From Streptomyces sp. CB01249 (GTDB lineage Bacteria; Actinomycetota; Actinomycetes; Streptomycetales; Streptomycetaceae): a stretch of 48,508 bases of DNA. Positions within the stretch are counted from its first letter, which is position 1. Each line of letters opens with the position of its first letter. The stretch is from positions 1 through 48,508 of the forward strand of contig NZ_LISW01000011.1 in the NCBI RefSeq assembly GCF_001905735.1. The letters run 5' to 3'. A program made the position numbers and the translations under genes. The notes beneath the pieces were generated by a model that saw only the letters and a list, made by a program, of their open reading frames with translations, made no database searches and was not told where the DNA came from. This document shows, piece by piece, positions 14,156 through 21,539 of the stretch.

Positions 14156-14242
14156 ATGGAAGAAGAATTTGAAGAGTTCGAAGAGCATCCTCAGGATGTG
14201 ATGGAACAATACCAGGACTATCCGTATGACTACGACTATTGA
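14156..14242 (+). CDS. orf28, very acidic 28-residue peptide
   Basis: The peptide is MEEEFEEFEEHPQDVM followed by a Tyr/Asp-rich end (QDYPYDYDY). AAGGTGAT lies just before the ATG, and the end overlaps ral by 17 bases, so it could couple translation into ral. Such DNA-like acidity suggests a possible decoy or nucleic-acid mimic, but this is inference only; its function is unknown. Confidence 0.65.
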   Translation: MEEEFEEFEEHPQDVMEQYQDYPYDYDY

Positions 14243-14426
14243 TAAAAATCAATGGTGTGGACAATTCAAGCGATGCAATGGATGCAAGCTGCAATCGGAA
14301 TGCATGGTTAAGCCTGAAGAAATGTTTCCTGTAATGGAAGATGGGAAATATGTCGATAAATGGGCAATACGAACGACGGCAATGATTGCCAGAGAACTTG
14401 GTAAACAGAACAACAAAGCTGCCTGA
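14226..14426 (+). CDS. ral: Ral, restriction alleviation protein
   Basis: The 66-residue protein reduces restriction and enhances methylation by host type I systems such as EcoKI, shielding unmodified phage DNA. Four Cys are grouped as C-N7-CNGC-N5-C near residues 11-26 and could bind a metal. It starts inside the end of orf28 and is made early from pL. Confidence 0.9.
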   Translation: MTTTIDKNQWCGQFKRCNGCKLQSECMVKPEEMFPVMEDGKYVDKWAIRTTAMIARELGKQNNKAA

Positions 14427-14472
14427 TAGTGGCCTTTATTTTTGGCATAAATAACAGAATAAACACTGCACT

Positions 14473-14500
14473 GTGTATTCATTCCAACGAGTGAATACAC
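14473..14500. repeat. Nine-base perfect inverted repeat after ral
   Basis: GTGTATTCA (14473-14481) is exactly complemented by TGAATACAC (14492-14500). No T run follows. It lies upstream of a clear terminator at 14563 and may be an RNA structure within the tL2 region. Confidence 0.5.
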
Positions 14501-14562
14501 GGAGCAATGTCGCTCGTAACTAAACAGGAGCCGACTTGTTCTGATTATTGGAAATCTTCTTT

Positions 14563-14588
14563 GCCCTCCAGTGTGAGGGCGATTTTTT
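14563..14588 (+). terminator. tL2: Intrinsic terminator between ral and ea10 (tL2 region)
   Basis: GCCCTC (14563-14568) pairs with GAGGGC (14575-14580), followed by GATTTTTT. Position in the pL operon fits tL2, overcome by N. Confidence 0.85.
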
Positions 14589-14608
14589 ATCTGTGAGGAT
14601 ATGAACAG

Positions 14609-14977
14609 ATGTCAAACATCAAAAAATACATCATTGATTACGACTGGAAAGCATCAATAGAAATTGAAATCGACCATGACGTAATGACAGAGGAAAAACT
14701 TCACCAGATTAATAATTTCTGGTCAGACTCTGAATACCGACTCAATAAACACGGCTCTGTATTAAATGCTGTATTAATCATGCTGGCGCAACATGCTCTG
14801 CTTATAGCAATTTCAAGCGACTTAAATGCATATGGTGTTGTGTGTGAGTTCGACTGGAATGATGGAAATGGTCAGGAAGGATGGCCTCCAATGGATGGTA
14901 GCGAAGGAATAAGAATTACCGATATCGATACATCAGGAATATTTGATTCAGATGATATGACTATCAAGGCCGCCTGA
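14609..14977 (+). CDS. ea10: Ea10, single-stranded DNA-binding protein of the pL operon
   Basis: The 122-residue acidic protein (Asp/Glu rich, for example CEFDWNDGNGQEGWPPMDGS at about 76-95) is annotated as lambda Ea10 or Ssb. A GTGAGGAT site precedes the ATG. I do not see an OB-fold signature by eye, so the single-strand binding label rests on family knowledge. Terminators flank it on both sides. Confidence 0.85.
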   Translation: MSNIKKYIIDYDWKASIEIEIDHDVMTEEKLHQINNFWSDSEYRLNKHGSVLNAVLIMLAQHALLIAISSDLNAYGVVCEFDWNDGNGQEGWPPMDGSEGIRITDIDTSGIFDSDDMTIKAA

Positions 14978-15000
14978 GTGCGGTTTTACCGCATACCAAT

Positions 15001-15024
15001 AACGCTTCACTCGAGGCGTTTTTC
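15001..15024 (+). terminator. Terminator-like hairpin between ea10 and cIII
   Basis: AACGC (15001-15005) pairs with GCGTT (15016-15020), followed by TTTTC. A second small GC hairpin, GCCGC...GCGGT, ends the ea10 frame just upstream. Together they look like the last element of the tL2 cluster. Confidence 0.65.
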
Positions 15025-15049
15025 GTTATGTATAAATAAGGAGCACACC

Positions 15050-15214
15050 ATGCAATATGCCATTGCAGGGTGGCCTGTTGCTGGCTGCCCTTCCGAATCT
15101 TTACTTGAACGAATCACCCGTAAATTACGTGACGGATGGAAACGCCTTATCGACATACTTAATCAGCCAGGAGTCCCAAAGAATGGATCAAACACTTATG
15201 GCTATCCAGACTAA
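15050..15214 (+). CDS. cIII: CIII, protector of CII from FtsH
   Basis: The 54-residue protein inhibits FtsH and so stabilises CII and favours lysogeny. The amphipathic helix is ESLLERITRKLRDGWKRLID (residues ~16-35). The start is the Met at 15050, which follows TAAGGAGCACACC, a strong ribosome site in an mRNA region known to switch between two structures. kil overlaps its end. Confidence 0.97.
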   Translation: MQYAIAGWPVAGCPSESLLERITRKLRDGWKRLIDILNQPGVPKNGSNTYGYPD

Positions 15215-15326
15215 ATTCACTATCGCCACTTTTATTGGCGATGAAAAGATGTTTCGTGAAGCCGTCGACGCTTATAAAAAATGGATATTAATACTGAAAC
15301 TGAGATCAAGCAAAAGCATTCACTAA
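15183..15326 (+). CDS. kil: Kil, FtsZ inhibitor
   Basis: The 47-residue peptide blocks host cell division by interfering with FtsZ rings. It begins [12 protein letters not shown] inside the end of cIII in another frame and ends inside gam. The C-terminal part is hydrophobic and basic ([14 protein letters not shown]). Expression after induction without lysis kills the cell. Confidence 0.92.
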
Positions 15327-15697
15327 CCCCCTTTCCTGTTTTCCTAATCAGCCCGGCATTTCGCGGGCGATATTTTCACAGCTATTTCAGGAGTTCAGCC
15401 ATGAACGCTTATTACATTCAGGATCGTCTTGAGGCTCAGAGCTGGGCGCGTCACTACCAGCAGCTCGCCCGTGAAGAGAAAGAGGCAGAACTGGCAGACG
15501 ACATGGAAAAAGGCCTGCCCCAGCACCTGTTTGAATCGCTATGCATCGATCATTTGCAACGCCACGGGGCCAGCAAAAAATCCATTACCCGTGCGTTTGA
15601 TGACGATGTTGAGTTTCAGGAGCGCATGGCAGAACACATCCGGTACATGGTTGAAACCATTGCTCACCACCAGGTTGATATTGATTCAGAGGTATAA
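15281..15697 (+). CDS. gam: Gam, inhibitor of RecBCD
   Basis: The full 138-residue form starts at 15281 inside kil; a shorter, active form starts at Met41 ([13 protein letters not shown]), which follows AGGAGTTCAGCC. Gam is a helical dimer that mimics DNA and plugs RecBCD, protecting linear and rolling-circle phage DNA. The mature part is strongly acidic and helical, as expected of a DNA mimic. It is the first of the Red recombination genes. Confidence 0.97.
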
Positions 15698-15702
15698 AAC
15701 GA

Positions 15703-16488
15703 ATGAGTACTGCACTCGCAACGCTGGCTGGGAAGCTGGCTGAACGTGTCGGCATGGATTCTGTCGACCCACAGGAACTGATCACCACTCTTCGCCAGAC
15801 GGCATTTAAAGGTGATGCCAGCGATGCGCAGTTCATCGCATTACTGATCGTTGCCAACCAGTACGGCCTTAATCCGTGGACGAAAGAAATTTACGCCTTT
15901 CCTGATAAGCAGAATGGCATCGTTCCGGTGGTGGGCGTTGATGGCTGGTCCCGCATCATCAATGAAAACCAGCAGTTTGATGGCATGGACTTTGAGCAGG
16001 ACAATGAATCCTGTACATGCCGGATTTACCGCAAGGACCGTAATCATCCGATCTGCGTTACCGAATGGATGGATGAATGCCGCCGCGAACCATTCAAAAC
16101 TCGCGAAGGCAGAGAAATCACGGGGCCGTGGCAGTCGCATCCCAAACGGATGTTACGTCATAAAGCCATGATTCAGTGTGCCCGTCTGGCCTTCGGATTT
16201 GCTGGTATCTATGACAAGGATGAAGCCGAGCGCATTGTCGAAAATACTGCATACACTGCAGAACGTCAGCCGGAACGCGACATCACTCCGGTTAACGATG
16301 AAACCATGCAGGAGATTAACACTCTGCTGATCGCCCTGGATAAAACATGGGATGACGACTTATTGCCGCTCTGTTCCCAGATATTTCGCCGCGACATTCG
16401 TGCATCGTCAGAACTGACACAGGCCGAAGCAGTAAAAGCTCTTGGATTCCTGAAACAGAAAGCCGCAGAGCAGAAGGTGGCAGCATGA
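15703..16488 (+). CDS. bet: Bet (Red beta), single-strand annealing protein
   Basis: The 261-residue protein anneals complementary DNA strands as rings and helical filaments. It belongs to the RecT/Red-beta superfamily. The N-terminal two thirds is the DNA-binding core; the C-terminal ~70 residues contact Exo and host SSB. It starts six bases after gam and its stop overlaps exo (ATGA). Confidence 0.98.
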
Positions 16489-17165
16489 CACCGGACATTA
16501 TCCTGCAGCGTACCGGGATCGATGTGAGAGCTGTCGAACAGGGGGATGATGCGTGGCACAAATTACGGCTCGGCGTCATCACCGCTTCAGAAGTTCACAA
16601 CGTGATAGCAAAACCCCGCTCCGGAAAGAAGTGGCCTGACATGAAAATGTCCTACTTCCACACCCTGCTTGCTGAGGTTTGCACCGGTGTGGCTCCGGAA
16701 GTTAACGCTAAAGCACTGGCCTGGGGAAAACAGTACGAGAACGACGCCAGAACCCTGTTTGAATTCACTTCCGGCGTGAATGTTACTGAATCCCCGATCA
16801 TCTATCGCGACGAAAGTATGCGTACCGCCTGCTCTCCCGATGGTTTATGCAGTGACGGCAACGGCCTTGAACTGAAATGCCCGTTTACCTCCCGGGATTT
16901 CATGAAGTTCCGGCTCGGTGGTTTCGAGGCCATAAAGTCAGCTTACATGGCCCAGGTGCAGTACAGCATGTGGGTGACGCGAAAAAATGCCTGGTACTTT
17001 GCCAACTATGACCCGCGTATGAAGCGTGAAGGCCTGCATTATGTCGTGATTGAGCGGGATGAAAAGTACATGGCGAGTTTTGACGAGATCGTGCCGGAGT
17101 TCATCGAAAAAATGGACGAGGCACTGGCTGAAATTGGTTTTGTATTTGGGGAGCAATGGCGATGA
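16485..17165 (+). CDS. exo: Exo (Red alpha), 5'-3' double-strand exonuclease
   Basis: The 226-residue protein forms a ring trimer that digests the 5' strand from duplex ends and hands the 3' tail to Bet. It is a PD-(D/E)xK nuclease: Asp119 in SPDG, then Glu129 and Lys131 in LELKCPF. The ATG overlaps the end of bet, so the two are translated together. Confidence 0.98.
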
Positions 17166-17344
17166 CGCATCCTCACGATAATATCCGGGTAGGCGCAATC
17201 ACTTTCGTCTACTCCGTTACAAAGCGAGGCTGGGTATTTCCCGGCCTTTCTGTTATCCGAAATCCACTGAAAGCACAGCGGCTGGCTGAGGAGATAAATA
17301 ATAAACGAGGGGCTGTATGCACAAAGCATCTTCTGTTGAGTTAA
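17162..17344 (+). CDS. orf60a, small protein of the exo-xis region
   Basis: The 60-residue protein begins [20 protein letters not shown] and overlaps the exo stop by four bases (ATGA), which supports this start. It is a small beta-rich-looking soluble protein of unknown function. Deletion of the exo-xis region affects host cell-cycle behaviour and lysogeny frequency by published work, but not through a known reaction. Confidence 0.75.
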
Positions 17345-17508
17345 GAACGAGTATCGAGATGGCACATAGCCTTGCTCAAATTGGAATCAGGTTTGTGCCA
17401 ATACCAGTAGAAACAGACGAAGAATTTCATACGTTAGCCGCATCCCTTTCACAAAAGCTGGAAATGATGGTGGCGAAAGCAGAAGCAGATGAGAGAAACC
17501 AGGTATGA
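17317..17508 (+). CDS. orf63, small helical protein of the exo-xis region
   Basis: The 63-residue protein is mostly helical and ends in an acidic heptad-like stretch (SQKLEMMVAKAEADERNQV, residues ~45-63). GAGGGGC precedes the ATG, and the frame overlaps orf60a. Orf63 has been studied as a small factor that influences lytic development; the molecular target is not known to me. Its stop forms an ATGA junction with a hidden 27-residue frame. Confidence 0.75.
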   Translation: MHKASSVELRTSIEMAHSLAQIGIRFVPIPVETDEEFHTLAASLSQKLEMMVAKAEADERNQV

Positions 17509-17588
17509 CAACCACGGAATGCATTTTTCTGGCAGCGGGCTTCATATTCTGTGTGCTTATGCTTGCCGACATGGGACTTGTTCAATGA
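17505..17588 (+). CDS. Hidden 27-residue membrane peptide
   Basis: ATG at 17505 overlaps the orf63 stop (ATGA) and the frame ends at TGA 17586-17588, which again overlaps the next ATG (17585). The peptide is MTTTECIFLAAGFIFCVLML followed by ADMGLVQ: one clean membrane helix at residues ~6-20. Double ATGA coupling and a coherent hydrophobic core argue that this is translated. The usual orf61 frame (17489-17674) runs through the same bases out of frame and has no comparable coupling for its first 32 codons. Confidence 0.6.
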   Translation: MTTTECIFLAAGFIFCVLMLADMGLVQ

Positions 17589-17801
17589 CACCTCAGCAGG
17601 AAAACGCCCTTCGCAGCATTGCCCGTCAGGCTAATTCTGAAATCAAAAAAAGCCAGACAGCAGTTTCCGGATAAAAACGTCGATGACATTTGCCGTAGCG
17701 TACTGAAGAAGCACCGCGAAACGGTAACGCTGATGGGATTCACACCGACTCATTTAAGCCTGGCAATCGGCATGTTAAACGGCGTCTTTAAGGAACGATG
17801 A
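17585..17801 (+). pseudogene. 71-residue gene split by a frameshift at a run of seven A (includes the annotated orf61 C-terminus)
   Basis: From ATG 17585 the frame reads MTPQQENALRSIARQANSEI, then Lys-Lys at the A run (17645-17651) and soon a stop at 17674. In the +1 frame right after the A run comes a sensible helical protein, ARQQFPDKNVDDICRSVLKK, continuing to FKER and a stop at 17801. Six A instead of seven would fuse both into one 71-residue protein. So either lambda carries an indel here or ribosomes or polymerase slip on the A run. The annotated orf61 start at 17489 seems too early. Function is unknown. Confidence 0.6.
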
Positions 17802-17893
17802 ACATGAAAAGCAAAATCATCAGGGAGCTACAGGCTCCTTTTTTATTATTCGCATTCACCCTCAAGCGTATTAACCAACAGTTCAGGGATTAA
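17798..17893 (+). CDS. Possible 31-residue peptide over a terminator
   Basis: ATG 17798 overlaps the previous stop (ATGA) and the frame runs 31 codons with a hydrophobic middle (APFLLFAFTL). It contains the hairpin and T run of a likely terminator, so the hydrophobic Phe/Leu codons may simply reflect the T run. I keep it at low confidence. Confidence 0.25.
   Translation: MNMKSKIIRELQAPFLLFAFTLKRINQQFRD
17822..17846 (+). terminator. Intrinsic terminator in the pL operon (tL3 candidate)
   Basis: GGGAGC (17823-17828) pairs with GCTCC (17834-17838) around a short loop, followed by seven T. It is well formed and should stop polymerase lacking N. I equate it with tL3 only by position. Confidence 0.8.
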
Positions 17894-17899
17894 TGAAAG

Positions 17900-18121
17900 A
17901 TGGCAGACATCATTGATTCAGCATCAGAAATAGAAGAATTACAGCGCAACACAGCAATAAAAATGCGCCGCCTGAACCACCAGGCTATATCTGCCACTCA
18001 TTGTTGTGAGTGTGGCGATCCGATAGATGAACGAAGACGCCTGGTCGTTCAGGGTTGTCGGACTTGTGCAAGTTGCCAGGAGGATCTGGAACTTATCAGT
18101 AAACAGAGAGGTTCGAAGTGA
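17900..18121 (+). CDS. orf73, DksA/TraR-like zinc-finger protein
   Basis: The 73-residue protein has a helical N-terminus and a C4 zinc finger: CCECGDPI at ~35-42 and CRTCASCQ at ~53-60, with the RRRLVVQG linker seen in TraR/DksA family proteins. TraR binds in the RNA polymerase secondary channel and mimics DksA with ppGpp. That role here is inference from the motif. Its stop overlaps the GTG start of ea22. Confidence 0.75.
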   Translation: MADIIDSASEIEELQRNTAIKMRRLNHQAISATHCCECGDPIDERRRLVVQGCRTCASCQEDLELISKQRGSK

Positions 18122-18666
18122 GCGAAATTAACTCTCAGGCACTGCGTGAAGCGGCAGAGCAGGCAATGCATGACGACTGGGGATTTGACGCAGACCTTTT
18201 CCATGAATTGGTAACACCATCGATTGTGCTGGAACTGCTGGATGAACGGGAAAGAAACCAGCAATACATCAAACGCCGCGACCAGGAGAACGAGGATATT
18301 GCGCTAACAGTAGGGAAACTGCGTGTTGAGCTTGAAACAGCAAAATCAAAACTCAACGAGCAGCGTGAGTATTACGAAGGTGTTATCTCGGATGGGAGTA
18401 AGCGTATTGCTAAACTGGAAAGCAACGAAGTCCGTGAAGACGGAAACCAGTTTCTTGTTGTTCGCCATCCTGGGAAGACTCCTGTTATCAAGCACTGCAC
18501 TGGTGACCTGGAAGAGTTTCTGCGGCAGTTAATCGAACAAGACCCGTTAGTAACTATCGACATCATTACGCATCGCTATTACGGGGTTGGAGGTCAATGG
18601 GTTCAGGATGCAGGTGAGTATCTGCATATGATGTCTGACGCTGGCATTCGCATCAAAGGAGAGTGA
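18118..18666 (+). CDS. ea22: Ea22, early protein with coiled coil
   Basis: The 182-residue protein starts at GTG 18118, overlapping the orf73 stop. Residues ~38-102 form a long charged coiled coil (LDERERNQQYIKRRDQENED and on). The C-terminal part is globular. It is made from pL early in infection; it is reported to favour the lysogenic path, but no mechanism is established. Confidence 0.87.
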   Translation: MSEINSQALREAAEQAMHDDWGFDADLFHELVTPSIVLELLDERERNQQYIKRRDQENEDIALTVGKLRVELETAKSKLNEQREYYEGVISDGSKRIAKLESNEVREDGNQFLVVRHPGKTPVIKHCTGDLEEFLRQLIEQDPLVTIDIITHRYYGVGGQWVQDAGEYLHMMSDAGIRIKGE

Positions 18667-18857
18667 GATCGGTTTTGTAAAAGATAACGCTTGTGAAAAT
18701 GCTGAATTTCGCGTCGTCTTCACAGCGATGCCAGAGTCTGTAGTGTCAGATGATGACCGTACTCAAACATCGGGTTGAGTATTATCTTACTGTTTCTTTA
18801 CATAAACATTGCTGATACCGTTTAGCTGAAACGACATACATTGCAAGGAGTTTATAA

Positions 18858-19139
18858 ATGAGTATCAATGAGTTAGAGTCTGAGCAAAAAGATTGGGCGT
18901 TATCAATGTTGTGCAGATCCGGTGTCTTGTCTCCATGCAGACATCACGAAGGTGTTTATGTAGATGAAGGTATAGATATAGAGTCGGCATACAAATATTC
19001 CATGAAGGTTTATAAGTCTAATGAAGACAAATCCCCATTCTGCAATGTGCGAGAAATGACTGATACCGTGCAAAATTATTATCACGAGTACGGTGGAAAC
19101 GATACTTGCCCTCTCTGTACAAAACATATAGATGATTAA
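18858..19139 (+). CDS. ea8.5: Ea8.5, homeodomain-like protein fused to a zinc finger
   Basis: The 93-residue protein follows a strong GCAAGGAGTT ribosome site. Cys residues at SMLCRSGVLSPCRHH (~17-30) and CPLCTKH at the C-terminus (~86-92) make the zinc site; published structure work describes a fused homeodomain and zinc-finger fold. It lies in the exo-xis region, and overproduction disturbs the host cell cycle. The gap 18667-18857 before it shows no gene. Confidence 0.85.
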   Translation: MSINELESEQKDWALSMLCRSGVLSPCRHHEGVYVDEGIDIESAYKYSMKVYKSNEDKSPFCNVREMTDTVQNYYHEYGGNDTCPLCTKHIDD

Positions 19140-19154
19140 ACCCAATATTACATA

Positions 19155-19185
19155 ACAATCCTCGCACTCGCGGGGATTTATTTTA
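19155..19185 (+). terminator. Terminator-like hairpin after ea8.5
   Basis: CAATCCTCGC and GCGGGGATT-type arms with a short loop are followed by TATTTTATC. A second weaker one, CTCGC...GCGGG with GTTTTGTTTTA, comes just after (19191-19215). Both lie between ea8.5 and the 55-codon gene. Confidence 0.55.
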
Positions 19186-19227
19186 TCTGAACTCGCTACG
19201 GCGGGTTTTGTTTTATGGAGATGATAA

Positions 19228-19395
19228 ATGCACTTCCGAGTCACAGGAGAATGGAATGGAGAGCCATTCAACAGAGTTATCGAAGCGGAGAACATCAACG
19301 ACTGCTACGACCACTGGATGATATGGGCGCAGATAGCACATGCAGACGTAACCAATATTCGAATTGAAGAACTGAAAGAACACCAAGCCGCCTGA
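19228..19395 (+). CDS. orf55, small protein before xis
   Basis: The 55-residue protein begins MHFRVTGEWNGEPFNRVIEA and ends EELKEHQAA. GGAG lies ten bases before the ATG. It looks like a small soluble alpha/beta protein of the exo-xis group, of unknown function. Its last codons form the first arm of a terminator hairpin. Confidence 0.7.
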   Translation: MHFRVTGEWNGEPFNRVIEAENINDCYDHWMIWAQIAHADVTNIRIEELKEHQAA

Positions 19396-19408
19396 TGGCG
19401 GTTTTTTC
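19388..19408 (+). terminator. Terminator overlapping the end of orf55
   Basis: CCGCC (19388-19392) pairs with GGCGG (19397-19401) and is followed by TTTTTT. It separates orf55 from the pI promoter and xis and would limit int/xis expression from pL when N is absent. Confidence 0.75.
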
Positions 19409-19422
19409 TTGCGTGTAATTGC
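19409..19422 (+). promoter_or_regulatory. pI: CII-binding site of pI (int promoter)
   Basis: TTGC-GTGTAA-TTGC matches the CII pattern exactly. pI RNA starts near the xis start codon, so Xis is not made from it while Int is, which favours integration. Confidence 0.93.
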
Positions 19423-19434
19423 GGAGACTTTGCG

Positions 19435-19653
19435 ATGTACTTGACACTTCAGGAGTGGAACGCACGCCAGCGACGTCCAAGAAGCCTTGAAACAGTTCGT
19501 CGATGGGTTCGGGAATGCAGGATATTCCCACCTCCGGTTAAGGATGGAAGAGAGTATCTGTTCCACGAATCAGCGGTAAAGGTTGACTTAAATCGACCAG
19601 TAACAGGTGGCCTTTTGAAGAGGATCAGAAATGGGAAGAAGGCGAAGTCATGA
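19435..19653 (+). CDS. xis: Xis excisionase
   Basis: The 72-residue basic protein binds the X sites of the P arm and bends DNA so that Int excises rather than integrates. The winged-helix part is at residues ~1-52 (MYLTLQEWNARQRRPRSLET at the start); the basic tail contacts Int. It overlaps the start of int by 23 bases. Confidence 0.97.
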   Translation: MYLTLQEWNARQRRPRSLETVRRWVRECRIFPPPVKDGREYLFHESAVKVDLNRPVTGGLLKRIRNGKKAKS

Positions 19654-20701
19654 GCGCCGGGATTTACCCCCTAACCTTTATATAAGAAACAATGGATATT
19701 ACTGCTACAGGGACCCAAGGACGGGTAAAGAGTTTGGATTAGGCAGAGACAGGCGAATCGCAATCACTGAAGCTATACAGGCCAACATTGAGTTATTTTC
19801 AGGACACAAACACAAGCCTCTGACAGCGAGAATCAACAGTGATAATTCCGTTACGTTACATTCATGGCTTGATCGCTACGAAAAAATCCTGGCCAGCAGA
19901 GGAATCAAGCAGAAGACACTCATAAATTACATGAGCAAAATTAAAGCAATAAGGAGGGGTCTGCCTGATGCTCCACTTGAAGACATCACCACAAAAGAAA
20001 TTGCGGCAATGCTCAATGGATACATAGACGAGGGCAAGGCGGCGTCAGCCAAGTTAATCAGATCAACACTGAGCGATGCATTCCGAGAGGCAATAGCTGA
20101 AGGCCATATAACAACAAACCATGTCGCTGCCACTCGCGCAGCAAAATCAGAGGTAAGGAGATCAAGACTTACGGCTGACGAATACCTGAAAATTTATCAA
20201 GCAGCAGAATCATCACCATGTTGGCTCAGACTTGCAATGGAACTGGCTGTTGTTACCGGGCAACGAGTTGGTGATTTATGCGAAATGAAGTGGTCTGATA
20301 TCGTAGATGGATATCTTTATGTCGAGCAAAGCAAAACAGGCGTAAAAATTGCCATCCCAACAGCATTGCATATTGATGCTCTCGGAATATCAATGAAGGA
20401 AACACTTGATAAATGCAAAGAGATTCTTGGCGGAGAAACCATAATTGCATCTACTCGTCGCGAACCGCTTTCATCCGGCACAGTATCAAGGTATTTTATG
20501 CGCGCACGAAAAGCATCAGGTCTTTCCTTCGAAGGGGATCCGCCTACCTTTCACGAGTTGCGCAGTTTGTCTGCAAGACTCTATGAGAAGCAGATAAGCG
20601 ATAAGTTTGCTCAACATCTTCTCGGGCATAAGTCGGACACCATGGCATCACAGTATCGTGATGACAGAGGCAGGGAGTGGGACAAAATTGAAATCAAATA
20701 A
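19631..20701 (+). CDS. int: Int, tyrosine-family integrase
   Basis: The 356-residue protein recombines attP with attB. Residues 1-64 bind arm sites, 65-170 the core, and 177-356 are catalytic. Visible catalytic residues are Arg212 (GQRVGDL), His308 and Arg311 (FHELR), His333 (LLGHK) and the nucleophile Tyr342 (SQYRDD). From pI it integrates; from pL, RNA that runs on through sib is degraded, which reduces Int during lytic growth. Confidence 0.98.
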   Translation: MGRRRSHERRDLPPNLYIRNNGYYCYRDPRTGKEFGLGRDRRIAITEAIQANIELFSGHKHKPLTARINSDNSVTLHSWLDRYEKILASRGIKQKTLINYMSKIKAIRRGLPDAPLEDITTKEIAAMLNGYIDEGKAASAKLIRSTLSDAFREAIAEGHITTNHVAATRAAKSEVRRSRLTADEYLKIYQAAESSPCWLRLAMELAVVTGQRVGDLCEMKWSDIVDGYLYVEQSKTGVKIAIPTALHIDALGISMKETLDKCKEILGGETIIASTRREPLSSGTVSRYFMRARKASGLSFEGDPPTFHELRSLSARLYEKQISDKFAQHLLGHKSDTMASQYRDDRGREWDKIEIK

Positions 20702-20930
20702 TGATTTTATTTTGACTGATAGTGACCTGTTCGTTGCAACAAATTGATAAGCAATGCTTTTTTATAATGCCAACTTAGTATAAAAAAGCTGAACGAGAAA
20801 CGTAAAATGATATAAATATCAATATATTAAATTAGATTTTGCATAAAAAACAGACTACATAATACTGTAAAACACAACATATGCAGTCACTATGAATCAA
20901 CTACTTAGATGGTATTAGTGACCTGTAACA
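20702..20930. other. attP: attP attachment site
   Basis: The 15-base core, GCTTTTTTATACTAA on the minus strand, is at 20775-20789. The P' arm lies toward int with Int arm sites CAGGTCACTAT and CAGTCAAAAT (minus strand, about 20710-20732) and an AT-rich IHF site. The P arm extends to about 20930 with arm-type sites near 20883 (CAGTCACTAT) and 20920 (AGTGACCTG). Confidence 0.95.
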
Positions 20931-20935
20931 GAGCA

Positions 20936-20975
20936 TTAGCGCAAGGTGATTTTTGTCTTCTTGCGCTAATTTTTT
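20936..20975 (+). terminator. tI: sib/tI hairpin and terminator after attP
   Basis: TTAGCGCAAG pairs with CTTGCGCTAA over a 14-base loop, followed by TTTTTTG. Transcripts from pI end here. Antiterminated pL transcripts read through, fold into the sib structure and are cut by RNase III, destabilising int mRNA. Integration separates sib from int. Confidence 0.9.
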
Positions 20976-21539
20976 GTCATCAAACCTGTCGCACTCCAGA
21001 GAAGCACAAAGCCTCGCAATCCAGTGCAAAGCTTTGTGTGCCACCCACTACGACCTGCATAACCAGTAAGAAGATAGCAGTGATGTCAAACGACGCAGCT
21101 GACTTCTTTTCTTTCACGACTTCCCCACACCCAGCATGCATACCTTTCCGCCATAACTGTAGTGAATGTCTGTTATGAGCGAGGAGCGGAAGTTAACACT
21201 TATGAAAAATGGCTACGAAGTCCGTGGCTATCTATCGGCTTATTAGTACTTGAAACGCTTCTTCAGAAGCCTGAAGAGCTAATCGTTCGGCGATACTATA
21301 TATGCATTAATAGACTATATCGTTGGTATAAACAGTGCACCATGCAACATGAATAACAGTGGGTTATCCAAAAGGAAGCAGAAAGCTAAATATGGAAAAC
21401 TACAATACGATGCCCCGTTAAGTTCAATACTACTAATTTTTAGATGGAAAACGTATGTAATAGAGAGTAACTTAAAAGAGAGATCCTGTGTTGCCGCCAA
21501 ATAAATTGCGGTTATTTTAATAAAATTAAGGGTTACTAT
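20976..21539. other. AT-rich intergenic region, no supported gene
   Basis: Only short frames are found here: an 89-codon one starting at 20909 that runs over attP and the tI hairpin, and a 64-codon one at 21162-21356. Neither has a ribosome site or recognisable motif. The end (21500-21539) is very AT-rich and gives AATTAAGGG as ribosome site for ea59. The ea59 promoter probably lies within 21400-21500. Confidence 0.6.

Noticed and set aside
20909..21178. 89-codon frame after attP
   Set aside because: It begins inside the P arm and runs through the sib/tI hairpin; no ribosome site.
21162..21356. 64-codon frame before ea59
   Set aside because: Trp/Tyr/Arg-rich with no ribosome site and no motif; an overlapping 23-codon frame is no better. 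Possibly a remnant, but I cannot support a gene.
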